Assembly: GCF_000829415.1 (NCBI RefSeq)
Contig: NZ_AP014637.1
Location: 4,667,001-4,731,000, forward strand
Direction of reading: 5' to 3'
From: Pseudomonas sp. StFLB209
Lineage (GTDB): Bacteria > Pseudomonadota > Gammaproteobacteria > Pseudomonadales > Pseudomonadaceae
DNA: 64,000 nt
Shown here: positions 16,529 to 26,488 of the stretch, one piece after another
Numbering within the stretch: the stretch's first letter is position 1
How the letters are laid out: each line of letters opens with the position of its first letter
Notes under the pieces: model-generated
The model's input: only the letters and a program-made list of their open reading frames with translations
Told to the model about the DNA's origin: nothing
The model's database searches: none
Program-made: the position numbers and the translations under genes

Positions 16529-17482
16529 TCAAGCCCGCGCAAACTGCTTGCGGTAGCTGGTCGGGCTGACCCCGACCAGGTTGCGAAAATGCCGTCTGAA
16601 CGACTCTTCCGATCCAAACCCGGTCTTTTCCACCACTTCACTGAGCCGCACCCGCGATGACTCCAGCAGTTCCTTGGCATACGCCACGCGCTCGCCCAAC
16701 AGCCAGTCATACGGGGTCAGGCCGGTGCAGTCCATGAAGCTGCGGTGCAGGGTGCGGGTGCTGACCGCGGCTTTGTCGGCCATGTCTTTGATGGTGATGG
16801 GGCGCTGCAGGTCGCTGCGGATCCAGTCCATCAGGTTGGAGATTGGCGCGTCGCTGGTGCTGACCAGTTGCCGGGTGGCGTACTGTGACTGGCCACCCTC
16901 GCGGTGTGGCGGGATGACCATGCGCTGGGCGACCATGTTGGCGACCTTGGCGCCGTGGTCCTTGCGGACCAGGTGCAGCATCATGTCCAGGCCAGCCGCA
17001 GAACCGGCGGCGGTGACGATGCTTTCTTCGTCGACATACAGCTCGTTGGGCTGGATGGTCAGTTCCGGGTACATGCTGGCCAGCAGGTCGGTAAAACGCC
17101 AGTGGGTGGTGACCCGGTGGCCGTTGAGCAAGCCTGCAGCGGCCAGCACGAAGGCGCCGGTACAGATCGAGCAGATCCGCGCGCCGCGCGCATGGGCGGC
17201 CTGTAACTGGTCGATGAGCTTTTGTGGCACTTCGGACTCAACCCCGCGCCAGCCGGGCACGATGATGGTGTCGGCATTTTCCAGCAACACATCGCCCGCC
17301 GTCGGCGTGATGGTGATACCGCCAGCAGCGGTGATCGGCCCTTCGTCCACGGCGTAGGTGGCGAACTCGTACCAGGTTACGCCCAGCTCCGGGCGCTTGA
17401 GGGCGAAAACCTCAACCGTGCAGCCGAATTCGAAGGTGCACAGCTGGTTATAGATGAGTGCGACGACGAGATGATTCTTCAT
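16529..17482 (-). CDS. GlxA/FtrA-family AraC regulator
   Basis: This 317-residue transcription factor has an N-terminal DJ-1/PfpI-like sensor domain (residues 1-190; nucleophile-elbow segment ICSICTGAFVLAAAG, then GHRVTTHWRFTDLL) and a C-terminal AraC DNA-binding domain (residues 215-315; SVSTRTLHRSFMDCTGL-like helix, then GFGSEESFRRHFRNLVGVSP). Length and domain order match FtrA. It is divergent from a stand-alone DJ-1/PfpI gene (111-bp gap), which is its likely target. Confidence 0.88.
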   Translation of the reverse strand: MKNHLVVALIYNQLCTFEFGCTVEVFALKRPELGVTWYEFATYAVDEGPITAAGGITITPTAGDVLLENADTIIVPGWRGVESEVPQKLIDQLQAAHARGARICSICTGAFVLAAAGLLNGHRVTTHWRFTDLLASMYPELTIQPNELYVDEESIVTAAGSAAGLDMMLHLVRKDHGAKVANMVAQRMVIPPHREGGQSQYATRQLVSTSDAPISNLMDWIRSDLQRPITIKDMADKAAVSTRTLHRSFMDCTGLTPYDWLLGERVAYAKELLESSRVRLSEVVEKTGFGSEESFRRHFRNLVGVSPTSYRKQFARA

Positions 17483-17593
17483 GGCGCGATGTGACCGGAT
17501 ATTGGCGTTACCGACAGTAGTTGCGTCTGATGCTACTCAGTAATCTGGCCCCTGTCACTGCTGTGCAGTTTTTACCAAGGGAGCCCGCCTCAC

Positions 17594-18199
17594 ATGACAC
17601 TCAATATCGGCATCTACGTGTTCGACGACGTCGAAGTCCTGGACTTTGCCGGTCCCTACGAAGTGTTTACCACCGCGACCCGCATGCATAGCCGCAACAG
17701 CCGCGACGACAAGCCGCTGTTCAACGTGTTCACCGTCGGTCGCAGCACCGCGCCGGTGCGTGCCAGGGCAGGGCTGAAGGTCGACCCGGACTACTCGATC
17801 CATGATCACCCCGGCATGGACTGCCTGATCGTACCGGGCGGGGTCATCACCGCTGAGCTGGAAAAGAAAGACGTGATCAACTGGATCAGCGATCAGGCGA
17901 TTCCCAGCCGCCTGGTGGCGTCGGTGTGTACCGGTGCATTTCTGTTGGCACAGACGGGCAAGCTGAACGGTCGGCAGGTTACCACCCATTGGGAAGATAT
18001 CGCTGACCTCAAGGAAATGTTTCCTGCCGTCGATGTACTCAGCACCCTGCGCTGGGTCGATGAAGGCGCGTTCATTACCTCGGCCGGTATTTCTGCCGGT
18101 ATCGATATGAGCCTGCACCTGGTTGAGCGCCTGCACAACCGTGCCCTGGCCGAGCGTACTGCGCTGCAGATGGATTTCGACTGGACCGAGAACGACTGA
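17594..18199 (+). CDS. DJ-1/PfpI-family protein (isonitrile-hydratase-like)
   Basis: This 201-residue single-domain DJ-1/PfpI protein has the nucleophile-elbow cysteine C112 in ASVCTGAFLLA and an acidic partner early in the chain (DFAGPYEVF). The sequence pattern resembles bacterial isonitrile (cyclohexyl isocyanide) hydratases, which add water to isonitriles. GGGAG lies nine bases before the ATG. A hairpin follows its stop. Enzymatic activity is not proven by motif alone, because many family members are chaperone-like or of unknown function. Confidence 0.75.
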   Translation: MTLNIGIYVFDDVEVLDFAGPYEVFTTATRMHSRNSRDDKPLFNVFTVGRSTAPVRARAGLKVDPDYSIHDHPGMDCLIVPGGVITAELEKKDVINWISDQAIPSRLVASVCTGAFLLAQTGKLNGRQVTTHWEDIADLKEMFPAVDVLSTLRWVDEGAFITSAGISAGIDMSLHLVERLHNRALAERTALQMDFDWTEND

Positions 18200-18212
18200 A
18201 ACGCTCACTTCC

Positions 18213-18231
18213 TGCCCGGCGCCGCCGGGCA
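18213..18231 (+). terminator. hairpin after DJ-1/PfpI gene
   Basis: TGCCCGGC and GCCGGGCA form a perfect 8-bp stem around GCC, 13 bp after the stop codon. No T tract follows, so it may be a weak or Rho-assisted terminator. Confidence 0.45.
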
Positions 18232-18393
18232 AGCTCGCGCCATCTGCTACAGACTCTCGCGGATTAAGCTCGCACGCTCTGGCCTGCTCGCCGTTGTCAC
18301 GACTTCGTCCGGGGCGCGGGTCACTCAGCCAGCTTCCTTACCCATTGCCTGATCACAGGCCTGCGTCCCCTTGCCATGCAGAGTGCAGGAACC

Positions 18394-19277
18394 ATGAAAA
18401 CCCATTTCTTCAAGATCGTTCAAACCGTCGCGCAGCATGGCTCGTTCTCGGAAGCCGCCGCTATCCTCGGTTGCAGCCAGTCGAACATCAGCTACGCCAT
18501 CAAGGAAGTCGAAGACTACTTCGAGAAACGCCTGTTCATTCGCAGCCGCACCGGCTGCACCCTGACCCCGGAAGGGCAGATCATCACCCAGAACCTGAGC
18601 AATATGCTGGCGACTCTGGAGCAGCTAAAAAAAATGGAGTCAGTGGCCGTGTAGCCATCCATTACAGCACCCATGTCCAAGAGACCAACCTCGGCGCATC
18701 TCTGGACTTTCTCGCCCGCAACTACCCCGATATCCAGTTGAGCGTGTTGCATAGCAACGACCCGCATCCCAGCCTTGACCCCTTGCAGCGTGAGCTGGCC
18801 GATATCCTGATTCTGCCCAGCACCGTGCTTGACGAGCAGCACATCGAACACCATCGCTGGTCAGACCACTACGTGCTGGTCATCGCCCGCCACCTGTATA
18901 AAACCGCGCCGCCCTTGAGCGATCTGGCGCGCTCGGTGCGCTATGTCGCCTGGCGCCATCCCGGTCAGGAGCGGCTGCACAGCCAGATGGCCAGCGCGCA
19001 GTTACGCCTGAGCCATCGCGGCGAACTAAGCTGCCTGGACACGTTGCTGGATCTGGTGATCAAGGGCCACTGCCTGACCGTGTTGCCCAGTGCGCTATTG
19101 CCGGTGCCCAACCCTGGCCTTGAATACCTGACCTTGCCGGTACCGGTCACGCGGCGAATCAGCGTGGTGGCGCGGCCCACCTCATTGCTGTCCAGCGCGG
19201 CGACAGTGGTGATCGACGCATTGAAAAAGTCTTCGGTATTTCAGGCGCGCGGCAAGCAGACGGCAGACGCGGTCTGA
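18394..19277 (+). pseudogene. LysR-family regulator with frameshift at an A8 run
   Basis: The helix-turn-helix half reads from the ATG at 18394 (MKTHFFKIVQTVAQHGSFSE) and terminates at 18652-18654. The effector-binding half continues in the -1 frame to 19277 (GRVAIHYSTHVQETN...GHCLTVLPSALLP). The switch falls in eight consecutive A residues at 18627-18634; a ninth A would restore a normal ~294-residue LysR. Either one A was lost, the base call is wrong, or expression relies on polymerase or ribosome slippage on the run. It stands 106 bp upstream of the trehalose synthase gene. Confidence 0.8.
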
Positions 19278-19383
19278 CAAACCCGATGCAACGAATACTG
19301 CCGACAGGGCTCATACACAGTAGGCAAGATTTCATGGGGCCGACGGCCCCGGTCATACCACTTTGAACGGACCAATGGACGCC

Positions 19384-21447
19384 ATGACGAAACCGGACAA
19401 GCAGTATGTGGACTGGCTGGTCGACCAATCGATGCTCAATGCGGCACGCCAACGGGCCAAGACCTATGGCGGTCAGGGCCGGCTCTGGCAGCGGCCGTTT
19501 GCCCAGGCCCGGCCACGCGACGCCACGGCGATTGCTTCAGTATGGTTCACCGCCTATCCGGCCTCGATGATCACTCGCGAAGGCGGTTCAGTGCTTGAAG
19601 CCTTGGGCGATGAGTCGTTGTGGCGGGCGTTGTCGGAGATCGGTATTCAGGGCGTGCATAACGGGCCGTTGAAGTTGTCGGGGGGCTTGCAGGGTTATGA
19701 GCGCACCCCGAGTGTCGATGGCAACTTCGACCGTATCAGCTTCGGTATCGACCCGGACCTGGGCGATGAAGCGCAATTGCTCAATCTCAGCCGTATTGCT
19801 GCCGCGCACAATGCCGTGGTGGTCGATGATGTGATTCCATCGCACACCGGCAAAGGCGCGGACTTTCGGCTGGCCGAGATGGCCTACGAGGATTATCCCG
19901 GCCTTTACCACATGGTCGAAATACGCGAAGAGGACTGGCCGCTGCTGCCCGACGTGCCTCAGGGCCGTGATGCAGTCAACCTGCTGCCGGAAACCGTCGA
20001 TCTGTTACGTGACAAGCATTACATCGTTGGTCAGTTACAACGGGTGATCTTCTTCGAGCCGGGGGTCAAGGAAACCGACTGGAGCGCCACTGATGTGGTG
20101 GTCGGGGTCGACGGCAAGGCCCGGCGCTGGGTGTACCTGCACTACTTCAAGGAAGGCCAGCCATCACTGAACTGGCTTGACCCAAGCTTTGCCGCGCAGC
20201 AAATGATTATCGGCGATGCGCTGCACGCCATCGATGTGATGGGCGCGCGGGTGTTGCGGCTGGATGCCAACGGTTTTCTCGGGGTAGAGCGCAAGCTTGA
20301 AGGCGGGGCCTGGTCGGAAAGCCATCCGCTGTCGATCACCGGTAACCAATTGCTCGGTGGCGCAATCCGTAAGGCCGGCGGCTTCAGCTTTCAGGAGCTG
20401 AACCTGACCGTCGATGACATTGCGGCGATGTCCCATGGCGGCGCCGACCTGTCTTACGACTTCATCAACCGCCCGGCCTACCAGCATGCCTTGCTGACCG
20501 GCAGTACCGAATTCCTGCGTCTGATGCTGCGCCAGGTGCATGCGTTCGGCATCGACCCGGCCTCGCTGATTCATGCCTTGCAAAACCACGATGAGCTGAC
20601 TCTGGAGCTGGTGCATTTCTGGACCCTGCACGCCCACGACACCTACCACTATCAGGGCCAGACCTTTCCGGGCAACATCCTGCGTGAGCACATCCGTGAA
20701 GAGATGTATGAGCGCCTGGCGGGTGAGCATGCGCCGTACAACCTCAAGTTCGTCACCAACGGTGTGTCCTGCACCACGGCGAGCATCATCACCGCGGCGC
20801 TGGGCATTCGGGATCTTGAAACCATCAGCGAGGACGATGTTCGCCAGATCCAGCACATCCATCTGCTGCTGGTGATGTTCAATGCCATGCAGCCCGGCGT
20901 ATTTGCGCTGTCAGGCTGGGACCTGGTCGGCGCGCTGCCGCTGGCTGCCGAACAGGTCGAACACCTGATGCGCGATGGTGATACCCGCTGGATTCATCGT
21001 GGCGCCTATGACCTGGTGGACCTTGACCCGCAGGCCGAGCAGTCGCGGGGCGGGATGCCCAAGGCGCGGACCTTGTACGGCAGCCTGGCCGAGCAATTGC
21101 AACGGCCAGACTCGTTTGCTTCGCAACTGAAAAAAATCCTCGCGGTGCGCCGCGCTTACGACATTGCGGCCAGCAAGCAGATTCTGATTCCCGATGTCGA
21201 ACACCCCGGCTTGCTGGTCATGGTCCACGAACTGCCCGCCGCCAAGGGCACCCAGATCACGGCGCTGAACTTCAGCAACCAGCCGATCACCGAAACCCTG
21301 CACCTGCCGGCAGATATCATTCCTGGGCCGGTGGTGGACATCATCAACGAGCGGGTCGAAGGCGACCTGACCGAGCAGGGCGAGTTCACCATCAATCTGG
21401 ATGCCTATGAAGGCCTGGCACTGCGGGTGGTGAGCAATCTGGTATGA
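19384..21447 (+). CDS. treS: trehalose synthase (maltose alpha-D-glucosyltransferase)
   Basis: This is a GH13-family enzyme of 687 residues that interconverts maltose and trehalose. It has the GH13 pieces [17 protein letters not shown] (region I), [14 protein letters not shown] (nucleophile Asp) and [17 protein letters not shown] (region IV), and a C-terminal beta domain ending ALRVVSNLV. The overall sequence matches the Pseudomonas-type TreS starting MxxPDxxYxxWL, for which reason I place the start at 19384; in-frame starts at 19375 and a TTG at 19363 are possible. Cytoplasmic; trehalose is an osmoprotectant in these bacteria. The regulator upstream is frameshifted. Confidence 0.85.
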   Translation: MTKPDKQYVDWLVDQSMLNAARQRAKTYGGQGRLWQRPFAQARPRDATAIASVWFTAYPASMITREGGSVLEALGDESLWRALSEIGIQGVHNGPLKLSGGLQGYERTPSVDGNFDRISFGIDPDLGDEAQLLNLSRIAAAHNAVVVDDVIPSHTGKGADFRLAEMAYEDYPGLYHMVEIREEDWPLLPDVPQGRDAVNLLPETVDLLRDKHYIVGQLQRVIFFEPGVKETDWSATDVVVGVDGKARRWVYLHYFKEGQPSLNWLDPSFAAQQMIIGDALHAIDVMGARVLRLDANGFLGVERKLEGGAWSESHPLSITGNQLLGGAIRKAGGFSFQELNLTVDDIAAMSHGGADLSYDFINRPAYQHALLTGSTEFLRLMLRQVHAFGIDPASLIHALQNHDELTLELVHFWTLHAHDTYHYQGQTFPGNILREHIREEMYERLAGEHAPYNLKFVTNGVSCTTASIITAALGIRDLETISEDDVRQIQHIHLLLVMFNAMQPGVFALSGWDLVGALPLAAEQVEHLMRDGDTRWIHRGAYDLVDLDPQAEQSRGGMPKARTLYGSLAEQLQRPDSFASQLKKILAVRRAYDIAASKQILIPDVEHPGLLVMVHELPAAKGTQITALNFSNQPITETLHLPADIIPGPVVDIINERVEGDLTEQGEFTINLDAYEGLALRVVSNLV

Positions 21448-21517
21448 GGATGCGGTGCAGCCGGGGATTCGTGATTTAATACCCGGCTTTGATCAATTGT
21501 TTCCAGAAAAGGCGGTT

Positions 21518-22072
21518 ATGGACACAGGCGCACGACTCAAGCTGGTTCGCGAAAGCCACAAACTGTCACAACGCGAGCTCGCCAGACGCAGCGGCGTGAC
21601 CAACGCGACCATCTCGCTGATCGAGCAGAACCGCGTCAGCCCCTCGGTCAGTTCACTGAAAAAACTGCTCGAAGGCATTCCCATGAGCCTGGCGGAGTTC
21701 TTCACCTTCGATCAGCCGCCGGGGCAGGTCAACGAGCGTTATGTGTTCCGCGCCGGTGACCAGCCCGACCTGGGCCGCGACGGCCTGCGTTTGCTGTTGA
21801 TCGGCGCCACCCTGCCAGAGCGGCAAATGCGCCTGCTGCGCGAACTCTACGCGCCCGGCGCAGACTCCGGTGACGAACCGATCGTGCATGCCGAAGGCGA
21901 AGAGTGCGGCCTGGTAACCCGCGGCACCATCGAGCTGACCATTGACGGCCAGATCCACACCCTCGGCCCCGGTGACGGCTACTACATCCCGACCACCTTG
22001 CCCCATCGGTTTCGCAACATCGGTCAGGACGAGGCCGAAATCATCAGCGCCAACACGCCGGCGAATTTCTGA
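21518..22072 (+). CDS. XRE-family regulator with cupin (PuuR-like)
   Basis: This 184-residue protein has a helix-turn-helix at 5-60 (LSQRELARRSGVTNATISLI) and a cupin-2 domain at about 110-182 (HAEGEECGLVTRGTIELTI, then GDGYYIPTTLPHRFRN). The layout is that of PuuR, the repressor of putrescine use. The ATG at 21518 follows AAAAGGCGG; a longer frame from 21455 would add non-conserved residues. It does not adjoin polyamine catabolic genes here, so its target is unknown; a polyamine-binding protein gene is 9 kb away. Confidence 0.82.
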   Translation: MDTGARLKLVRESHKLSQRELARRSGVTNATISLIEQNRVSPSVSSLKKLLEGIPMSLAEFFTFDQPPGQVNERYVFRAGDQPDLGRDGLRLLLIGATLPERQMRLLRELYAPGADSGDEPIVHAEGEECGLVTRGTIELTIDGQIHTLGPGDGYYIPTTLPHRFRNIGQDEAEIISANTPANF

Positions 22073-22295
22073 TTTCTGGTTTTCCAGCGGACGTGTGCCG
22101 TGCTCAAAAAGCAGCTACGACGCCAGCTCGCCGGGAGATCACCCGTCGCCCCGGCGCCGCGCTGTCGCGCAGCATAATCAGATCGAGGGGCTTTCCCTGA
22201 ACCATCGATCCAGTTCCATTTGCCAGCATCCTGTCGGCTGGTTACTGTGCAGCCATCCAGTGTCTCCTGACCGCCCCGCACTCCGGTAGCCGCGC

Positions 22296-24614
22296 TTGAA
22301 TTCCGCCGTATCCCCAGCAGATCCTGTTCCCGTCAGCGGCACCCGCTACAGCGTTGCGGTACGTGCCTTGTGTGAATTCACCGCCAAGGCCGGAGACCTG
22401 GACCTGCGCTTCACACCGTCGCCCACCGCCCAGGAAGGCATTATCGGCCACCAGAAAGTCGCGGCCCGGCGCGGCGATCGCTATCAGACCGAACTGAGCC
22501 TGAGCGGCGACTACGGCGCGCTGACAGTACGCGGCCGCGCCGATGGCTATGACCCGGTGCTGCGTCAGCTCGAAGAGGTCAAGACCTACCGTGGTGATCT
22601 CGCCGCCATGCCCGATAACCACCGGCAATTGCACTGGGCCCAGGCCAAAGTGTACGGCTGGCTGCTGTGCCAGCAACTCGACCTGCAGCAGGTCACGGTG
22701 GTGCTGGTGTACTTCAACGTGGTCAGCGAAAAAGAAACCCCGATCCGTCAGGTAATCAAGCGCAAAGAGCTGCAGGCGTTCTTTGAGCGCCAGTGCCAGT
22801 TGTTCATCGCCTGGGCCGAACAGGAGCTCCGGCATACGGCCACACGCAATGCGGCACTGACCGCGCTGACCTTTCCTCATGCCGAGTTTCGCGCCGGGCA
22901 GCGGGTATTGGCCGAGTCGGTCTATAAAGCCGTGAGCACTGGCCGCTGCCTGATGGCCCAGGCGCCTACCGGCATTGGCAAGACGCTGGGCACACTGTTC
23001 CCGCTGCTCAAGGCGATGCCCGGCTGCGGCACTGAAAAACGCGGGCTGGACAAGCTCTTGTTCCTCACCGCCAAGACCCCCGGCCGGCAGTTGGCGCTGG
23101 ACGCGCTCAATACCTTGCAACGGCACACGCCGCAGTTACCGCTGCGGGTGCTGGAACTGGTGGCCCGCGACAAAGCCTGCGAGCACCCGGACAAAGCCTG
23201 TCATGGCGAGGCCTGCCCGTTGGCCAAAGGCTTCTATGACCGGCTGCCTGATGCGCGGCATGCCGCACTGCAACAGCCGTGGCTGGATCAGGCCGGGGTG
23301 AGGGCGGTGGCGCTGGCGCATCAGGTTTGTCCCTATTACCTGAGCCAGGAACTGGCGCGCTGGGCCGATGCGGTGATCGCCGACTATAACTACTGGTTCG
23401 ACCTCAATGCTCTGCTGTTCGGCCTGGCCCAGCTCAATGGCTGGCAAGTGGCGGTGCTGGTGGACGAAGCTCATAACATGGTCGAGCGTAGCCGGGGCAT
23501 GTACAGCGCCAGCCTGGACCAACACACGCTGGCCGAGGTGACGTCGAGCGCGCCGGACAAGGTCAAAAAAGCCCTGCAACGGCTCAACCGTCAATGGAAT
23601 GCCTTGAACAAGGACCAGCTCGCCGCGTACCAGGCCTATGAGCAACCCCCGGTGAAGTTTCTCACCAGCCTGACCGGTTGTATCACCGCCCTGAGCGAGC
23701 ACTTCAACGACAACCCGCAACTGGCGGTCGACGCTAGGTTACAGAACCTTTATCTGGAGCTGATTGGCTTTGCACGTATCGCCGAGCTGTTCGATGAGCA
23801 CTTTCTGTTCGATATCACCCGCCGTGACATTGGTCGCCAGCGCAGCCGCTCGCGACTGAGTTTGCGTAACGTGGTGCCGGCGCGCTTCATTGGCCCGCGC
23901 TTGCAGGCGCCGCGCAGCACGGTGATGTTTTCTGCAACCCTCAGGCCGCAGTCGTTCTATAGCGACCTATTGGGTTTGCCGACCGGGACGGTGTGGATCG
24001 ACGTCGAGTCGCCATTCGACCCCGACCAGTTGCAGGTGCAGATCGTCAGCCGCATTTCCACCCGCTACAACCATCGCCAGGCATCACTGGCGCCGATCGT
24101 CGAGCTGCTGGCCGAGCAGTATCGGGCACGGCCTGGCAATTACCTGGCGTTCTTCAGCAGTTTCGACTACCTGCAACAGGTGCTCGAGCTGCTGCGCACG
24201 CTTCATCCGCAGTTGCCGGTGTGGAGCCAGGCCAAGGGCATGAGCGAGACCGAGCGTCAGGCTTTTGTGCAACGCTTCACCCCGCACAGCCAGGGCATCG
24301 GTTTTGCCGTGCTCGGTGGCGCGTTCGGTGAAGGCATCGACCTGCCAGGGGCACGCCTGATTGGCGCCTTTATCGCCACCTTGGGGCTGGCCCAGCTCAA
24401 CCCGGTCAACGAGCAGTTCAAACAGCGCATGGCTGCCTTGTTCGGCGCGGGCTACGATTACACCTACCTGTATCCGGGGCTGCAAAAGGTTGTGCAGGCG
24501 GCCGGGCGGGTGATCCGCACCCGTGACGACCGCGGCGTGGTGATGCTGATCGACGACCGCTTTGCCGAGCCCCGCGTGCAACGGTTACTGCCGGATTGGT
24601 GGCGGCTCAATTAA
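22296..24614 (+). CDS. DinG/XPD-type ATP-dependent helicase with N-terminal PD-(D/E)XK nuclease domain
   Basis: This 772-residue protein has a nuclease-like N-terminal domain at residues 20-170 containing GRADGYDP and EEVKTYRGDL, which fit the D...ExK pattern. The superfamily 2 helicase then begins with Walker A PTGIGKT. A cysteine cluster for a 4Fe-4S centre follows (CEHPDKACHGEACP and HQVCPYY). DEAH reads VDEAHNM, and helicase motif VI reads QAAGRVIRTRDDRG. The TTG at 22296 is the only plausible start before the conserved YSVAVRALCEF. Such proteins unwind 5'-tailed DNA and probably act in repair. The gene stands alone. Confidence 0.85.
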   Translation: MNSAVSPADPVPVSGTRYSVAVRALCEFTAKAGDLDLRFTPSPTAQEGIIGHQKVAARRGDRYQTELSLSGDYGALTVRGRADGYDPVLRQLEEVKTYRGDLAAMPDNHRQLHWAQAKVYGWLLCQQLDLQQVTVVLVYFNVVSEKETPIRQVIKRKELQAFFERQCQLFIAWAEQELRHTATRNAALTALTFPHAEFRAGQRVLAESVYKAVSTGRCLMAQAPTGIGKTLGTLFPLLKAMPGCGTEKRGLDKLLFLTAKTPGRQLALDALNTLQRHTPQLPLRVLELVARDKACEHPDKACHGEACPLAKGFYDRLPDARHAALQQPWLDQAGVRAVALAHQVCPYYLSQELARWADAVIADYNYWFDLNALLFGLAQLNGWQVAVLVDEAHNMVERSRGMYSASLDQHTLAEVTSSAPDKVKKALQRLNRQWNALNKDQLAAYQAYEQPPVKFLTSLTGCITALSEHFNDNPQLAVDARLQNLYLELIGFARIAELFDEHFLFDITRRDIGRQRSRSRLSLRNVVPARFIGPRLQAPRSTVMFSATLRPQSFYSDLLGLPTGTVWIDVESPFDPDQLQVQIVSRISTRYNHRQASLAPIVELLAEQYRARPGNYLAFFSSFDYLQQVLELLRTLHPQLPVWSQAKGMSETERQAFVQRFTPHSQGIGFAVLGGAFGEGIDLPGARLIGAFIATLGLAQLNPVNEQFKQRMAALFGAGYDYTYLYPGLQKVVQAAGRVIRTRDDRGVVMLIDDRFAEPRVQRLLPDWWRLN

Positions 24615-24695
24615 CTCAACGGTTTGGTGAATCAAAACCGAGCAAGCCAGTCAAAGTGCCAGTAAACTGCCGCTTGCTATTGTTGCTGCGGCACC

Positions 24696-24760
24696 TTGTA
24701 GGACCGGCTTTAGCCGGGAAGGCTTCGCAGATGAAACACATCCCCTAGTCGCTCCTACAA
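24696..24760. repeat. REP element
   Basis: TTGTAGGA (24696-24703) and TCCTACAA (24753-24760) form the outer inverted repeat, and CCGGCTTTAGCCGG forms the inner palindrome. This is the usual Pseudomonas REP design, in the gap before phosphoglucomutase. Confidence 0.75.
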
Positions 24761-24790
24761 AATTGCAGATATCTACCCTTTGGAGGTTGC

Positions 24791-26437
24791 ATGAGTATCA
24801 GTCCACTCGCCGGCAAGCTGGCGCCCGAGCACCTGCTGGTCGATATCCCGCGGCTGGTCACGGCCTATTACACCGGCCAGCCAGATGCCTCGGTAGCCAC
24901 CCAGCGCGTGGCCTTCGGCACCTCCGGGCACCGCGGCAGCTCCTTTGAACTGAGCTTCAACGAATGGCACGTTCTGGCCATCAGCCAGGCGATCTGCCTG
25001 TACCGGCAGAGCAAGGGCATTGACGGCCCGCTGTTCCTTGGCGCTGACACCCACGCACTGTCGACCCCGGCCGCTGCCACGGCGCTGGAAGTGCTGGCTG
25101 CCAACGGCGTGCAGGTGATGATCTCGCACAACGACGAATACACCCCGACGCCAGCGGTGTCCCACGCGATTCTTTGCTACAACCGCGGGCGCAGCAGCGG
25201 CCTGGCTGACGGCATCGTCATCACCCCGTCGCACAACCCGCCGCAGAGCGGCGGCTTCAAGTACAACCCGCCCAATGGCGGGCCGGCCGACAGCGACGTG
25301 ACCAAGTGGATCGAAAACAAGGCCAACGAACTGCTCGCCGAGCGGGTGGTGGGGGTGTCGCGCATCAGCCATGAGCAGGCACTGCGCGCCGACACGACCC
25401 ATCGCCATGACTACGTCAACACCTACGTGGCGGACCTGAGCAGCGTTATCGACCTGCAAGCCATCCGCGATGCCGGTCTGAAACTGGGCGTTGACCCGTT
25501 GGGCGGCGCTGGCGTGCGTTACTGGCAGGCGATTGCCGAGCATTACCAACTCGATCTGGACGTGGTCAACCCGCATGTGGACGCGACCTTCCGTTTCATG
25601 AGCGTCGACTGGGACGGCCAGATTCGTATGGACCCGTCGTCCAGCCACGCGATGCAGAGCCTGATCGGCCTCAAGGACCGTTATCAGATCGCGTTCGCCT
25701 GCGACCCGGACCACGACCGCCACGGCATCGTGACCCCGACGGGCGGCCTGATGACCCCCAACAGCTATCTGGCCGTGGCCATCGACTACCTGTACCAGAA
25801 CCGTCCGCAATGGCGCGCGGATGCCGCCGTGGGCAAGACGGTGGTCAGCAGCGGCCTGATCGACCGGGTGACGGCACGTCTGGGCCGCCAACTGTACGAA
25901 GTGCCGGTGGGCTTCAAGTATTTCGCTGACGGTCTGTTCAACGGCAGCCTGGGCTTTGGCGGCGAAGAGAGCGCCGGCGCGTCGTTCCTGCGCCGTGACG
26001 GCAGCGTCTGGAGCACCGACAAGGACGGTCTGATTCCGGCCTTGCTGGCCGCCGAAATGACCGCCCGCAGCGGCCTGGACCCGAGCCAGCGTTACGCGGC
26101 GCTCACCGCCGAACTGGGTGAGCCGTTCTCGACCCGTGTCGACGCCAAGGCCAATCCGCAGCAAAAAGCCGCGCTGGGCAAGCTGGCACCCGAGCAGGTC
26201 AAGTCGACCGAGCTGGCCGGCGAGCCGATCCAGCAGGTCCTCAGCCATGCGCCGGGCAACAACCAGGCCATCGGCGGCCTCAAGGTCATGACCGCCAACG
26301 GCTGGTTTGCGGCACGCCCGTCGGGCACTGAAGACATCTACAAAATCTACGCCGAAAGCTTCATCGGTAACGATCACCTGCAGCGTCTGGTCGGCGAAGC
26401 CCAGGCCTTGGTCGACGAGGCCATCGCTGTACGATGA
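24791..26437 (+). CDS. pgm: phosphoglucomutase (alpha-D-glucose phosphate-specific)
   Basis: This 548-residue cytoplasmic enzyme interconverts glucose 1-phosphate and glucose 6-phosphate. The phosphoserine is S147 in ITPSHNPP. The metal loop is DPDHDRHG, the sugar-binding loop is [10 protein letters not shown] and the phosphate-binding loop near the C terminus is RPSGTED. The full length matches Escherichia coli Pgm. GGAGG lies six bases before the ATG. It is followed by a bidirectional hairpin and a convergent gene. It supplies glucose 1-phosphate for glycogen, trehalose and envelope sugars. Confidence 0.93.
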   Translation: MSISPLAGKLAPEHLLVDIPRLVTAYYTGQPDASVATQRVAFGTSGHRGSSFELSFNEWHVLAISQAICLYRQSKGIDGPLFLGADTHALSTPAAATALEVLAANGVQVMISHNDEYTPTPAVSHAILCYNRGRSSGLADGIVITPSHNPPQSGGFKYNPPNGGPADSDVTKWIENKANELLAERVVGVSRISHEQALRADTTHRHDYVNTYVADLSSVIDLQAIRDAGLKLGVDPLGGAGVRYWQAIAEHYQLDLDVVNPHVDATFRFMSVDWDGQIRMDPSSSHAMQSLIGLKDRYQIAFACDPDHDRHGIVTPTGGLMTPNSYLAVAIDYLYQNRPQWRADAAVGKTVVSSGLIDRVTARLGRQLYEVPVGFKYFADGLFNGSLGFGGEESAGASFLRRDGSVWSTDKDGLIPALLAAEMTARSGLDPSQRYAALTAELGEPFSTRVDAKANPQQKAALGKLAPEQVKSTELAGEPIQQVLSHAPGNNQAIGGLKVMTANGWFAARPSGTEDIYKIYAESFIGNDHLQRLVGEAQALVDEAIAVR

Positions 26438-26448
26438 GGTGAAGTTCG

Positions 26449-26478
26449 GGCGGTGCGGCCCATACCGGGCCGCCCGCC
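26449..26478. terminator. bidirectional terminator between convergent genes
   Basis: GCGGCCC/GGGCCGC around ATACC, extended by GGCGG/CCGCC with a single T bulge, lies between the stops of pgm and the convergent cupin gene. Confidence 0.6.
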
Positions 26479-26488
26479 AGACATTCAT

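Noticed and set aside
24773..26488. 571-codon open frame on the minus strand
   Set aside because: It is antisense to phosphoglucomutase, whose catalytic motifs are complete; the antisense product has low-complexity Val/Gly/Arg/His content.
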